Below are positions 50,963 through 58,449 of a stretch of DNA of 64,000 nucleotides, piece by piece (positions within the stretch are counted from its first letter, which is position 1; the number at the start of each line of letters is the position of its first letter). Made by a program: the position numbers and the translations under genes. Below the pieces are notes generated by a model. That model saw nothing but the letters and a program-made list of their open reading frames with translations. It had not been told where the DNA came from and made no database searches. Location of the stretch: assembly GCF_034044715.1 (NCBI RefSeq), contig NZ_JAXCLW010000002.1, positions 992,001-1,056,000 of the forward strand, written 5' to 3'. The DNA comes from Dongia_B soli (GTDB lineage: Bacteria > Pseudomonadota > Alphaproteobacteria > Dongiales > Dongiaceae).

Positions 50963-52759
50963 TTATTCGGCGGCCTTCGGTTGCTGGAACTGCAATTCCG
51001 CCAGGCGGGCATAGAGGCCGCCCTGCTTGATCAGTTCCGCATGGCTGCCGATGGCATCGATACGGCCATGGTCCATGACCACGATCCGGTCGGCCTTCAG
51101 CACTGTTGCCAGGCGGTGCGCGATAATGATGGTGCTGCGGTCGCGCATGATGTCGTCCAGCGCCCGTTGCACGACCAGCTCGGATTCGGCATCCAGTGCG
51201 CTGGTCGCTTCGTCGAGCAACAGCAATGAAGGATTGCGCAAAAGAGCGCGGGCGATGGCGATGCGCTGTCGCTGGCCTCCAGACAAGCGCAGACCGCGCT
51301 CGCCTAAATAAGTGTCGAAATCCTCCGGCAAGCGTTCGATGAATTCGGTTGCATAAGCGGCATCGGCGGCGGCGCGGACCTCGGCATCGCTGGCGTCGGG
51401 GCGGCCGTAACGGATATTTTCCCAGGCGTTCATGCCGAAAATCACCGGTTCCTGGGGCACCAGGCCGATCGCCCGGCGCAGTACGCCGGGATCCAAATCG
51501 CGCAGATCGCGACCATCGAAGGTGATGGTGCCAGCGGCCGGATCGTAGAAGCGCAGCAGCAACTGGAACATGGTCGACTTGCCGGCGCCGGAGGGCCCGA
51601 CCAGCGCCACGGTTTCGCCCGGGGCCACCGAAAGGGAGAAATTGTCGAGCGCTGCCGTCTCAGGCCGCGACGGATAATGGAAGGTGACATTGTCAAAAGC
51701 GACGGCGCCGCGCGACGGCTGCATCAGGGGCTTCGGATTGGCTGGCGCGGCAATCGTCGGCTTGGTCGCCAATAATTCGAGGATGCGTTCCATCGCGCCG
51801 GCGGCGCGCTGCAGATCGCCAACGACCTCGCTGATCGAGCCGGCTGAGCCCGCCACTACCACGGCGTAGAAGACGAAAGCCGAGAGATCGCCGGCCGACA
51901 TGCGTCCAGCCACCACATCCATCCCGCCGATACCGAGCACGGCGCTGATCGACCCGAAGACCAGGAGGATGACGATGGCCGTCAGCAGCGCCCGCGCCCG
52001 CACGCGGGAAACGGCCGCCCGGAAGGAATCTTCATTGCGGCTGCCGAAACGCTGGCGCTCGTAATCCTCATGGGCGAAGGCCTGAACCGTGCCGATGGCA
52101 TAAAGCGCCTCGCTGGCCTCGGCACTGACGTCCGCCACCTTATCCTGGGACAAGCGGGAAAGACCGCGCACCTTCCGCCCGAAGAAGATGATCGGCACGA
52201 TGACGATTGGCACGACCAGGAAGACCAGTCCGGTCAGTTTCGGGCTGGTGATAAACAGCAGGACCGCCCCGCCGAACAGCATCAGCGTGTTGCGCAGAGC
52301 GACCGAGATCGAGGATCCGACCACCGCCTGCAGCAAGGTGGTGTCTGTCGTCATGCGCGACAGCACCTCGCCCGTTCGGGTCGACTCGAAAAAACCGGGA
52401 TCAAGGTTCAGCAGATGATTGAACATGGCACGGCGGATATCCGCGACGACCCGCTCTCCTACCCAGGAGACGAGATAGAAACGCGCATAGGTGCCGAGGG
52501 CCAGCAAAGCAGCGACGCCGAACAGCACCAGGACCGAATGTTCCAGCAGCGTCTGGTCACCGCCGCCGAAGCCGCGATCGATCAGATGCCGCAAGCCCTG
52601 GCCGAGCGCCAGCATGGTGCCGGCGGTAACGATCAGGGCGATGGTGGCGCCCAGCACCTGCCAGCGATAGGGCATGGTGAAGCGCACCAAATGGCTGAGT
52701 TGGCGCAGATTGCGCGATTTCGGGCGGTCGATCTGGCGGGCGTCGCGGATATTGGCCAT
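50963..52759 (-). CDS. ABC exporter, MsbA/multidrug type
   Basis: 598-residue fused half-transporter. Six transmembrane helices span about residues 35-330; the ATP-binding domain carries Walker A GPSGAGKST, Q-loop VPQEPVIF, signature RLSGGQRQRIAIA and Walker B LLLLDEATSALDAE. It presumably works as a homodimer exporting lipid or drug. It is leftward with cyaY directly upstream (9 bases), and its stop is 7 bases from the convergent MHYT kinase stop. Confidence 0.92.
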   Translation of the reverse strand: MANIRDARQIDRPKSRNLRQLSHLVRFTMPYRWQVLGATIALIVTAGTMLALGQGLRHLIDRGFGGGDQTLLEHSVLVLFGVAALLALGTYARFYLVSWVGERVVADIRRAMFNHLLNLDPGFFESTRTGEVLSRMTTDTTLLQAVVGSSISVALRNTLMLFGGAVLLFITSPKLTGLVFLVVPIVIVPIIFFGRKVRGLSRLSQDKVADVSAEASEALYAIGTVQAFAHEDYERQRFGSRNEDSFRAAVSRVRARALLTAIVILLVFGSISAVLGIGGMDVVAGRMSAGDLSAFVFYAVVVAGSAGSISEVVGDLQRAAGAMERILELLATKPTIAAPANPKPLMQPSRGAVAFDNVTFHYPSRPETAALDNFSLSVAPGETVALVGPSGAGKSTMFQLLLRFYDPAAGTITFDGRDLRDLDPGVLRRAIGLVPQEPVIFGMNAWENIRYGRPDASDAEVRAAADAAYATEFIERLPEDFDTYLGERGLRLSGGQRQRIAIARALLRNPSLLLLDEATSALDAESELVVQRALDDIMRDRSTIIIAHRLATVLKADRIVVMDHGRIDAIGSHAELIKQGGLYARLAELQFQQPKAAE

Positions 52760-52768
52760 GTCGTGGGG

Positions 52769-53110
52769 TCAGTCCTCGAGGTCGACGTCGCCGCCGGTGA
52801 TTTCGCTGAGCTCGGCCGTCAGCAAGCCGTGTAAATTGTCCGGCCCCTCACCGGCCGACCGCGTGGAACGCCACAAGCCAGCACCTTCATCCCAGGCATA
52901 ATGCCAGGCACCGCTGACTGGTGAGGACAACCAGATTTCCCGGTTCGGCCCGTGCTTATTCAGGAGATAGGTCCGGCCGTCGGACAGTCTGAGGGTCAGG
53001 ATGCCGCCCTCGTAATCTGCGTCGATCAGATCGCCCAGTTCCTCGTCGATCCTGTCGAACAGGTCCTCCAGCACCGCCGAAGCCTGCCGCTCGAACGTCC
53101 CTTGATCCAT
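52769..53110 (-). CDS. cyaY: Iron donor protein CyaY (bacterial frataxin)
   Basis: 113-residue frataxin-like protein. The acidic first helix (DRIDEELGDLIDADYE), the strand EGGILTLRLSDGRTYLLNKH and the signature PNREIWLSSPVSGAWHYAWD match the family. It supplies or regulates iron in Fe-S cluster assembly in the cytosol. The start at 53110 follows AGAGGACG; an in-frame start at 53179 adds 23 residues not in the family. Confidence 0.86.
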   Translation of the reverse strand: MDQGTFERQASAVLEDLFDRIDEELGDLIDADYEGGILTLRLSDGRTYLLNKHGPNREIWLSSPVSGAWHYAWDEGAGLWRSTRSAGEGPDNLHGLLTAELSEITGGDVDLED

Positions 53111-53444
53111 CGTCCTCTTCCGCTTATCCGGCTCTTCCGGCAGGTCCAGCCCCGCCGGCGCCGATTTCGACAGGACCACTGCATAGACATCTTGCGTTTG
53201 CCTTGCAATCGCCGAAGAAATTTACGGCGACAAGCCCTAGCAAGCACCAAAACGACCGGGATACCGCGCAACCGGTCGATCTACTTCCAAAGTTTGCGCG
53301 GAGAAGCCTTTCAACTCAATAAGTTAAATATCAGAGGGACGAACGGCCACAGCCGTCCCAGGAAACTTCCCCGTTTTCCCGCAAGGACTTGCGCCCTGAG
53401 ATGGGCTTGGGTATAACCCGCCCCGAGATTCGAGGAGTTCTATC

Positions 53445-53669
53445 ATGAAGTCGAACATTCATCCCGATTACCACGAAATCAACGTGGTCATGACCGACGG
53501 CACGAAATACGTGACCCGCTCGACCTGGGGCAAGCCCGGCGACACCATGACGCTGGACATCGACCCGAAGTCGCATCCCGCCTGGACGGGCGTGCATCGC
53601 CTGCTCGATACGGGTGGTCAGTTGGCCAAGTTCAACAAGCGCTTCCAGGGCCTGTCCCTCAAGAAGTAA
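53445..53669 (+). CDS. rpmE: 50S ribosomal protein L31
   Basis: 74-residue ribosomal protein: KSNIHPDYHEINVVMTDGTK opening, WGKPGDTMTLDID and SHPAWTG at the family positions, and KFNKRFQGL end. It lacks the four zinc cysteines, so it is the C-minus form typical of many alphaproteobacteria. An AGGAG site lies just upstream of the ATG, and a terminator hairpin lies 35 bases behind the stop. Confidence 0.96.
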   Translation: MKSNIHPDYHEINVVMTDGTKYVTRSTWGKPGDTMTLDIDPKSHPAWTGVHRLLDTGGQLAKFNKRFQGLSLKK

Positions 53670-53704
53670 GCTTGATCGATCAGAAGCGGCGAAAGCCGAT
53701 CGAT

Positions 53705-53738
53705 ACAGCCGCCCCTCACCGGGCGGCTGTTTGCTATT
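53705..53738 (+). terminator. Terminator of rpmE
   Basis: Ten-base perfect stem ACAGCCGCCC/GGGCGGCTGT (53705-53714 and 53721-53730) with a 6-base loop, followed by TTGCTATT. The T-tract is weak. Confidence 0.65.
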
Positions 53739-53837
53739 GCGCTTCCCGTTGCAACTGGGGGTTCGCGACCGTTCGCCTTGTAAATAACTCAATGGTTGTG
53801 TATCGTAACGATATACATCTATTGAGAGTGACAAAGC

Positions 53838-54197
53838 ATGAACCGTCGTCTGTGGCAGATCGCACTCCTTTTGGGTGTTTCGCTCGTCTTAGTCGGCTGC
53901 ACCTTCCGCGATTATCATGCAGAGAGATCCCGGGCAGCCTTGGAGAATATCTCCAACAAGCCGATCGCCGAGGCGATCAGATATTTGGGACCGCCGGACA
54001 GCACGATCACCGTTTCCGGCAAGACCTATTACTCGTGGAAGCATGACGACGGCTACACGACCCATGACTCGACGCCCGAATATGTGCCACTGACCTGCAA
54101 GCTCTCGCTGCGTGTGGGGCCGGACGATATCGTCGAAACGGCCGTCTTTCGCGGCAATCGGGGCGCCTGCGCCTTTTTCCTGGATTACCTACCGTAA
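53838..54197 (+). CDS. Small lipoprotein, unknown function
   Basis: 119 residues: signal peptide with lipobox LVGC (Cys at about residue 21), then a mature part with KTYYSWKHDDGYTTHDS and two later cysteines (about residues 87 and 111). No family recognised with certainty; the ALENISNKPIAEAIRYLGPPDS region resembles small envelope lipoproteins of the SmpA/BamE-like group. The upstream region is AT-rich (53776-53830), probably its promoter. Confidence 0.68.
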   Translation: MNRRLWQIALLLGVSLVLVGCTFRDYHAERSRAALENISNKPIAEAIRYLGPPDSTITVSGKTYYSWKHDDGYTTHDSTPEYVPLTCKLSLRVGPDDIVETAVFRGNRGACAFFLDYLP

Positions 54198-54235
54198 CAG
54201 GGCCGGAAGCTTCGTAGGGTGGCGCTCGCCGTGGC

Positions 54236-54679
54236 TCAATGCAGCTTGGGGCGTTCGCCGCTCACCCTGCCCTGCGGTTCCATCTCTGCCGCGCGGGCCG
54301 CTTGGATATCGAGGCGTGAAACCCGCTGATAGAGCGAGAGACTGCGCTGCAACAAACGACGCAGCTCATCCGGCAGATCCGGGTCTTCGTCGCTGATATC
54401 CTTGTTGCAGAGCGTATGGCCACCGAGGCGCCGCTCCGGCCGGGTCGCTTCCCACAAGGTCATTTCGCCGACATGCACGGCACGATGGGTCAAAAGCCAG
54501 GCCAAGACTTGGGTCAATCGGGCGACCAGCCGCATGGTCTCCATGCTGCTGACCAGGCCATGTTCTACAGGTCGGGATTTCGTTTCGCTTTCGGCGCGAT
54601 CGATGAGGTAACGGCGCGACTCTGCCAGAAGAGCCATCGTTTCCATCATCGTCCGATCGAAAAATTCTACGGTCGCCAT
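54236..54679 (-). CDS. rcdA: DUF1465 protein, RcdA-like cell-cycle adaptor
   Basis: 147-residue helical protein with the DUF1465/RcdA features: FFDRTMMETMALLAESRRYL, then LVARLTQVLAWLLTHRAVH and LPDELRRLLQRSLSLYQRVSRLD. In Caulobacter, RcdA is an adaptor that helps ClpXP degrade the cell-cycle regulator CtrA. The same function here is by homology only. Neighbourhood of rpmE, DUF1192 and trcR is typical for alphaproteobacteria. Confidence 0.8.
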   Translation of the reverse strand: MATVEFFDRTMMETMALLAESRRYLIDRAESETKSRPVEHGLVSSMETMRLVARLTQVLAWLLTHRAVHVGEMTLWEATRPERRLGGHTLCNKDISDEDPDLPDELRRLLQRSLSLYQRVSRLDIQAARAAEMEPQGRVSGERPKLH

Positions 54680-54895
54680 GCCCGTTCGTACCGATCCGGT
54701 TATCCCCGACGCCCCAGCCTAGGCCGAAACCCGACCACCCCGCATCACTAATACGTGTTAGCTCTTAACAAAAATTTGCCAGCCGGCGTGGCAGCGCTTT
54801 TCGCACGATATTTGCTCAAAATTTGATCGATAAGTTGCAAAGTTTCGCGCCGCCCTCCTGGCGAAATCGAACCCAACCAAGCGCTTGGACTCCCC

Positions 54896-54924
54896 CTTGA
54901 AACGGCGATCACTGCTGACCATCT
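54896..54924 (+). promoter_or_regulatory. Candidate RpoH (sigma-32) promoter of hsp20
   Basis: CTTGAAA (54896-54902) and CCATCT (54919-54924) are spaced 16 bases apart, as in heat-shock sigma promoters. A start near 54932 would give a leader of about 92 bases, the normal size for a leader with a ROSE thermometer. Confidence 0.5.
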
Positions 54925-54997
54925 GCACTCATGCCGGATGACCATGATGGTGCCGGCAACTAATCGAGGCAGACCATTTGGTGGCCTCATCTATCAA

Positions 54998-55022
54998 CCA
55001 TGTTGCTCAATGGAGAATGTGG
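54998..55022 (+). promoter_or_regulatory. ROSE-type RNA thermometer hairpin
   Basis: CCATGTTGCTC (54998-55008), loop AAT, and GGAGAATGTGG (55012-55022) pair along eleven positions, hiding the GGAG ribosome-binding site just before the hsp20 ATG at 55024. The helix contains a G-G mismatch opposite the Shine-Dalgarno and weak U-G pairs, the hallmark of ROSE elements that melt at heat shock. Confidence 0.65.
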
Positions 55023-55023
55023 C

Positions 55024-55485
55024 ATGCGTAACTTCGACCTTACTCCCCTTTTCCGTTCCTCTGTCGGTTTCGATCGCCTTTCGCGCGTGATGGATAGTGC
55101 GTTGCGTATCGATGAATCGGCTCTTTCCTATCCGCCCTACAATATCGAGCGGACGGGCGAAGATACCTATCGCATCACCATGGCGGTCGCCGGTTTCTCT
55201 GATGCCGAGCTGACTGTGACTGCGCAGGAAAATTCGCTGTTGATCGTCGGCAAGCCGGCGAAGGAAGAAAAGGAACGCAGCTTCCTTTATCGTGGTATCG
55301 CCGGGCGCGCGTTCGAACGGCGTTTCGAACTGGCTGACCATATCCGCGTTGCGGGCGCCAGCCTGAACAACGGCCTGCTGCATGTGGAATTGGTTCGCGA
55401 AATTCCCGAGGCAATGAAGCCCCGGACCATCGCGATCACCAATGCCTCGCAGGACACTCCGAAGGCGCTCGACAAGGCCGCCTAA
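55024..55485 (+). CDS. Small heat shock protein, Hsp20/IbpA type
   Basis: 153-residue alpha-crystallin-type chaperone: LFRSSVGFDRLSRVMDSAL opening as in IbpA, alpha-crystallin domain at about residues 35-125 (YRITMAVAGFSDAELTVTAQ, RAFERRFELADHI, LNNGLLHVEL) and a short tail. It holds unfolded proteins in the cytosol. The ATG at 55024 is used; an ATG at 55000 lies inside the thermometer hairpin. Expression is probably controlled at both transcription and RNA-folding levels. Confidence 0.93.
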   Translation: MRNFDLTPLFRSSVGFDRLSRVMDSALRIDESALSYPPYNIERTGEDTYRITMAVAGFSDAELTVTAQENSLLIVGKPAKEEKERSFLYRGIAGRAFERRFELADHIRVAGASLNNGLLHVELVREIPEAMKPRTIAITNASQDTPKALDKAA

Positions 55486-55563
55486 AAGCGGCCTGGTTAT
55501 CGGACGACCCGATACAGTCGCCTGATTGATCGGCCCCATTATGGCTGATCACGTCTGATGCAT

Positions 55564-55601
55564 GCCGGCCGGATAGCCTGCTATTCGGCCGGCAGTGTTT
55601 T
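55564..55601 (+). terminator. Terminator of hsp20
   Basis: Eight-base stem GCCGGCCG (55564-55571) and CGGCCGGC (55586-55593), loop of 14, then AGTGTTTT. Confidence 0.6.
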
Positions 55602-55653
55602 GAATTAACGAATTCCGGCGACGAATCTCGACATAAGACATGGTCAAAATACG

Positions 55654-55697
55654 GAAGGCCGCTCGACCGGTTACGCCGGCGGCGGCCTTCTCTTTTA
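55654..55697 (+). terminator. Second strong terminator-like hairpin
   Basis: GAAGGCCGC (55654-55662) and GCGGCCTTC (55682-55690), 9 bases perfect, with TCTTTTAT after it. As the hsp20 transcript already has a hairpin at 55564, this may end a short RNA starting between the two, or be a backup. Confidence 0.6.
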
Positions 55698-55700
55698 TAA

Positions 55701-55910
55701 GCCTCAACCTGTCTAACTTGCCCTCAGGCTACAGAAAATTACGAGTGACTGTTTTTGGCGTCAAGCGGCAAAAAAATCCGCGCAAGCGACAAGCTGCATT
55801 CTTTATGCAACTTTTTGATACAGGCATGTGTGAAGATTGAGAAAATTTGGTCACCGAACTGTCAATAAAAAGCCGCCGAAACGATCCGGCGGCAAGTTAG
55901 ACAGGGAGGC
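55701..55910. repeat. About 210-base element bounded by 20-base inverted repeats
   Basis: The left end GCCTC-AA-CCTGTCTAACTTGCC (55701-55722) is complementary to the right end GGCAAGTTAGACAGG-GAGGC (55891-55910), with only two unpaired bases; the inner 15 bases are an exact match. No open frame of convincing quality lies inside. It could be a small non-autonomous element or the base of a long RNA hairpin. No target-site duplication is evident. Confidence 0.55.
55864..55893 (-). terminator. Terminator reading leftward (DUF1192 side)
   Basis: GCCGCCG/CGGCGGC stem (55872-55878 and 55887-55893) with an 8-base loop, followed on the minus strand by TTTTTATT. It can end the DUF1192 transcript, although about 190 bases separate it from that gene. 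Confidence 0.65.
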
Positions 55911-55942
55911 ATGAAACTGGACCAACGGAACGGGCCCAGAGA

Positions 55943-56021
55943 GGAAAGATGCATTAACCATCTTTCCGAAGGCATATTAACACAGCGAGATGAACAGAGT
56001 GTTAATTCCGATGGTTTTTTT
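55943..56021 (+). other. Two consecutive hairpins and a T7 tract (possible small RNA 3' end)
   Basis: GGAAAGATG/CATCTTTCC (55943-55951, 55959-55967) and ATTAACAC/GTGTTAAT (55976-55983, 55999-56006) are perfect stems; TTTTTTT follows at 56015-56021. The region has no gene on either strand. The arrangement fits a small RNA with its terminator, but promoter and 5' end are not recognised. Confidence 0.35.
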
Positions 56022-56084
56022 GCCTTTGCAGACCAGGTTCCTGGTTTTGCCATGGAAATCCGGCAATTTACAGGAACATATTGC

Positions 56085-56270
56085 TCAGCCATTCTTGAAC
56101 AAGCCGGACGCCGCCGAGAGATGCGCCTTCTTGGCGGCGATTTTTTCTTCGACTCGCGTGATTTCCGCTTTCATTTCGGCAATGTAGCTTTCCAACTCCT
56201 CGACCGATAACGGGTCCAAATTGCGTAGCTGGGGTTTCTTCTTGCGTGGCTCCAGATCGTCCAAATCCAT
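56085..56270 (-). CDS. DUF1192 family small protein
   Basis: 61-residue protein: MDLDDLEPRKKK opening, then a coiled-coil helix SVEELESYIAEMKAEITRVEEKIAAKKAHLSAA and FKNG end, the DUF1192 pattern. Function is unknown; the family is limited to alphaproteobacteria and usually lies next to a quinone oxidoreductase gene, as here (divergent). The start at 56270 has GAGGAGG upstream; an ATG at 56321 is less likely. Confidence 0.82.
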   Translation of the reverse strand: MDLDDLEPRKKKPQLRNLDPLSVEELESYIAEMKAEITRVEEKIAAKKAHLSAASGLFKNG

Positions 56271-56381
56271 TCCCGCCTCCTCGACTCGATACATTTTAAC
56301 TGTCGGTTGATCGGAGTTCAAAGTGATGCGGAAATCGACTAGACCAATCTCATCCCGTCCCGTTTAACCGAGGAGCGCGCC

Positions 56382-57392
56382 GTGACACTGCCCAGCCAGA
56401 TGACTGCCATCGAAATCACGAAAGCCGGCGAGCCTGAGGTTCTTCAACCCGTTGCCCGGGCGGTGCCGATCCCGCAATCCGGCGAAGTCCTGATCAAGGT
56501 CGCGGCGGCCGGGATCAATCGCCCGGACGTCCTGCAGCGCCAGGGCAGCTATGCGCCACCTCCGGGTGCCTCGGATCTTCCGGGGCTGGAAGTGGCCGGC
56601 ACGATCGTCGCCCTCGCTAGTGATCAGGCCAGCAGCAATGGCGCGACATGGAAGGTGGGCGATCAGGTCATGGCGCTGACACCGGGGGGCGGCTATGCCG
56701 AATACTGCGTTACCCCGGCTGCGCATTGCCTGCGCGTTCCGACGGGACTCGATATGGCGGCGGCGGCGGCCATCCCAGAGACTTTCTTTACGGTCTGGAC
56801 CAACGTCTTCGAGCGGGCACGGCTTCAGTCCGGCGAGACTTTCCTGGTACATGGCGGTTCTTCCGGGATCGGGACGACCGCAATCCAGCTGGCGCATCAG
56901 TTCGGGGCCCGGGTCTTCACGACCGCCGGGAGTGACGATAAATGCCGCAGCTGCAAAGAATTAGGAGCTGATATTGCAATCAATTATAAAAGTGCGGACT
57001 TTGTCGAGGTGATCAAGAAAGAAACCGGCGGCGCGGGGATCGATGTGATTCTCGATATGGTAGGTGGCGATTACATCCCGCGAAACCTGAAATCCCTGGC
57101 GGTTGACGGGCGCTTGGTCCAGATCGCCTTTCTGCAAGGCAGCTCGGCCGAGATCAATCTGGCGCCGCTCATGGTCAAGCGCCAGACCATCACCGGGTCG
57201 ACCCTGCGGCCCCGCTCCGTGGCGGATAAAGCGAAAATCGCCGCCGCCCTGTCCGAGAAGGTGCTGCCCCTGATCGATGCCGGCAAAGTGCGGCCGATCC
57301 TCTATAAGACCTTCCCCCTCCGCGAGGCTGCCGCGGCCCATCGGCTGATGGAAACCAGCGCCCATACCGGCAAAATCGTGTTAACTGTCTGA
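56382..57392 (+). CDS. NAD(P)H quinone oxidoreductase (PIG3-like, zinc-free MDR)
   Basis: 336-residue medium-chain dehydrogenase/reductase of the TP53I3/QorA group. AGINRPDVLQRQGSYAPPPG is the family signature; the nucleotide motif HGGSSGIGTTAIQLA is at about residue 148. It reduces quinones with NADPH. The GTG start at 56382 follows GAGGAG. No zinc-ligand set is seen, as expected. Confidence 0.9.
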   Translation: MTLPSQMTAIEITKAGEPEVLQPVARAVPIPQSGEVLIKVAAAGINRPDVLQRQGSYAPPPGASDLPGLEVAGTIVALASDQASSNGATWKVGDQVMALTPGGGYAEYCVTPAAHCLRVPTGLDMAAAAAIPETFFTVWTNVFERARLQSGETFLVHGGSSGIGTTAIQLAHQFGARVFTTAGSDDKCRSCKELGADIAINYKSADFVEVIKKETGGAGIDVILDMVGGDYIPRNLKSLAVDGRLVQIAFLQGSSAEINLAPLMVKRQTITGSTLRPRSVADKAKIAAALSEKVLPLIDAGKVRPILYKTFPLREAAAAHRLMETSAHTGKIVLTV

Positions 57393-57417
57393 CTGCGGAA
57401 TCGCCGTTCGAATGCAT

Positions 57418-57444
57418 AATCTCTTGCTTTAATTACAAGAGATT
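57418..57444. promoter_or_regulatory. 9-base inverted repeat upstream of trcR
   Basis: AATCTCTTG (57418-57426) and CAAGAGATT (57436-57444) form an exact palindrome with a 9-base AT-rich centre, 25 bases after the quinone oxidoreductase stop and about 250 bases before trcR. It resembles a repressor operator more than a terminator, since no T-run follows. Confidence 0.4.
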
Positions 57445-57691
57445 AGCCCTATATAAAGAGCTGAGGCGGCAGCATCCCATCGGGCTCTAAGTGATTGCCC
57501 GATTGGAACTTTCTCTTTGCAGGGAAAGGCCATTGATGGTAATTGGCGGGTGACTTTCGAGCAGGTTTCTCGATTACCGGCCGCCGGGTGCGCGCCGGCA
57601 TTTTTATCGATTAGAGGATGGCCGAGGCAAGCCTTGGCCCGACTGCGGGGTGAGCCGAGCGCGGCTCCCCGCGGCCGAGAAGGAGGAATTC

Positions 57692-58339
57692 ATGGCGCAA
57701 CTTCTGATGCCGAAAGCCACGGCGGTATGGCTGGTGGAAAACACCGCTCTGACCTTCGAGCAGATCGGGGCCTTCTGCAATTTGCATCCGCTCGAAGTCC
57801 AGGGGATCGCCGATGGCGAAGTCGCGGTCGGCATCGTCGGCCTTGACCCGACCAGCAATGGCCAGTTGACCAAGGAAGAGATCGCCCGCTGCGAGGCGGA
57901 CCCGGCAGGACGCCTCAACCTCGCGCGGGCCAGCATCCCCTTGCCCGTCACCCGGACCAAGGGGCCCCGCTACACGCCGATTTCCAAGCGGCAGGACAAG
58001 CCCGACGCCGTCGCCTGGCTGGTGCGCCACCACCCGGAACTGAGCGATGCGCAGATTTCCCGCTTGATCGGCACCACCAAGCAAACCATCGCGGCGGTGC
58101 GCGACCGCAGCCACTGGAACTCGGCCAATCTCCGGCCGCGCGATCCGGTGTTGCTGGGTCTCTGCTCGCAGACCGATCTGAACGCCGCGATCATCAAGGC
58201 GCGGAAGGCCGCCGGCAAGCCCGCGACCCTGGATCCGCTGCCGCCGGAAGACGACCACCACGTTCATCAGGAAGATGAGCACAGCACGAGCCGCCTGCCC
58301 GGCGGGTTCGATGTCAGCTTTTTGACCAACAAGAACTGA
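57692..58339 (+). CDS. trcR: DUF1013 protein, TrcR-like cell-cycle regulator
   Basis: 215 residues. The DUF1013 pattern is clear: MAQLLMPKATAVWLVENTAL, then FEQIGAFCNLHPLEVQGIADGE, a helix-turn-helix-like HPELSDAQISRLIGTTKQTI (about residue 122) and LRPRDPVLLGLCSQTDL. TrcR is reported as a conserved alphaproteobacterial transcription factor associated with RNA polymerase. The ATG at 57692 has AGGAGG at ideal distance. Both this gene and rcdA belong to the lineage-specific cell-cycle set. Confidence 0.85.
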   Translation: MAQLLMPKATAVWLVENTALTFEQIGAFCNLHPLEVQGIADGEVAVGIVGLDPTSNGQLTKEEIARCEADPAGRLNLARASIPLPVTRTKGPRYTPISKRQDKPDAVAWLVRHHPELSDAQISRLIGTTKQTIAAVRDRSHWNSANLRPRDPVLLGLCSQTDLNAAIIKARKAAGKPATLDPLPPEDDHHVHQEDEHSTSRLPGGFDVSFLTNKN

Positions 58340-58394
58340 AGTTGGTGGCGCTCGCCGCAAGCGGCCGAGAACGCGCCTCCCTCTTTCAAAGATG

Positions 58395-58433
58395 AAATCA
58401 GCCACCGGACCGAAATCCGGTGGCTGATTTTTT
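58395..58433. terminator. Bidirectional terminator between trcR and the RTX gene
   Basis: Perfect 15-base stem AAATCAGCCACCGGA/TCCGGTGGCTGATTT (58395-58409 and 58416-58430) with loop CCGAAA, T-run on the plus strand and A/T-rich bases on the other. It separates two convergent genes. Confidence 0.9.
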
Positions 58434-58449
58434 AGCTTCAAGAAGAGAG

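Larger units (their letters stand above)
54680..55023. other. Divergent promoter region rcdA / hsp20
   Basis: 344 bases without a gene. The left part must drive rcdA leftward. The right part holds a heat-shock-type promoter and an RNA thermometer candidate (listed separately). Two further small hairpins occur in the hsp20 leader: ACCATGATGGT (54941-54951) and ACCATTTGGT (54973-54982). Confidence 0.6.

Noticed and set aside
55640..55840. 66-codon frame in the hsp20-DUF1192 gap
   Set aside because: Runs through a terminator hairpin and the inverted-repeat end; not a plausible protein.
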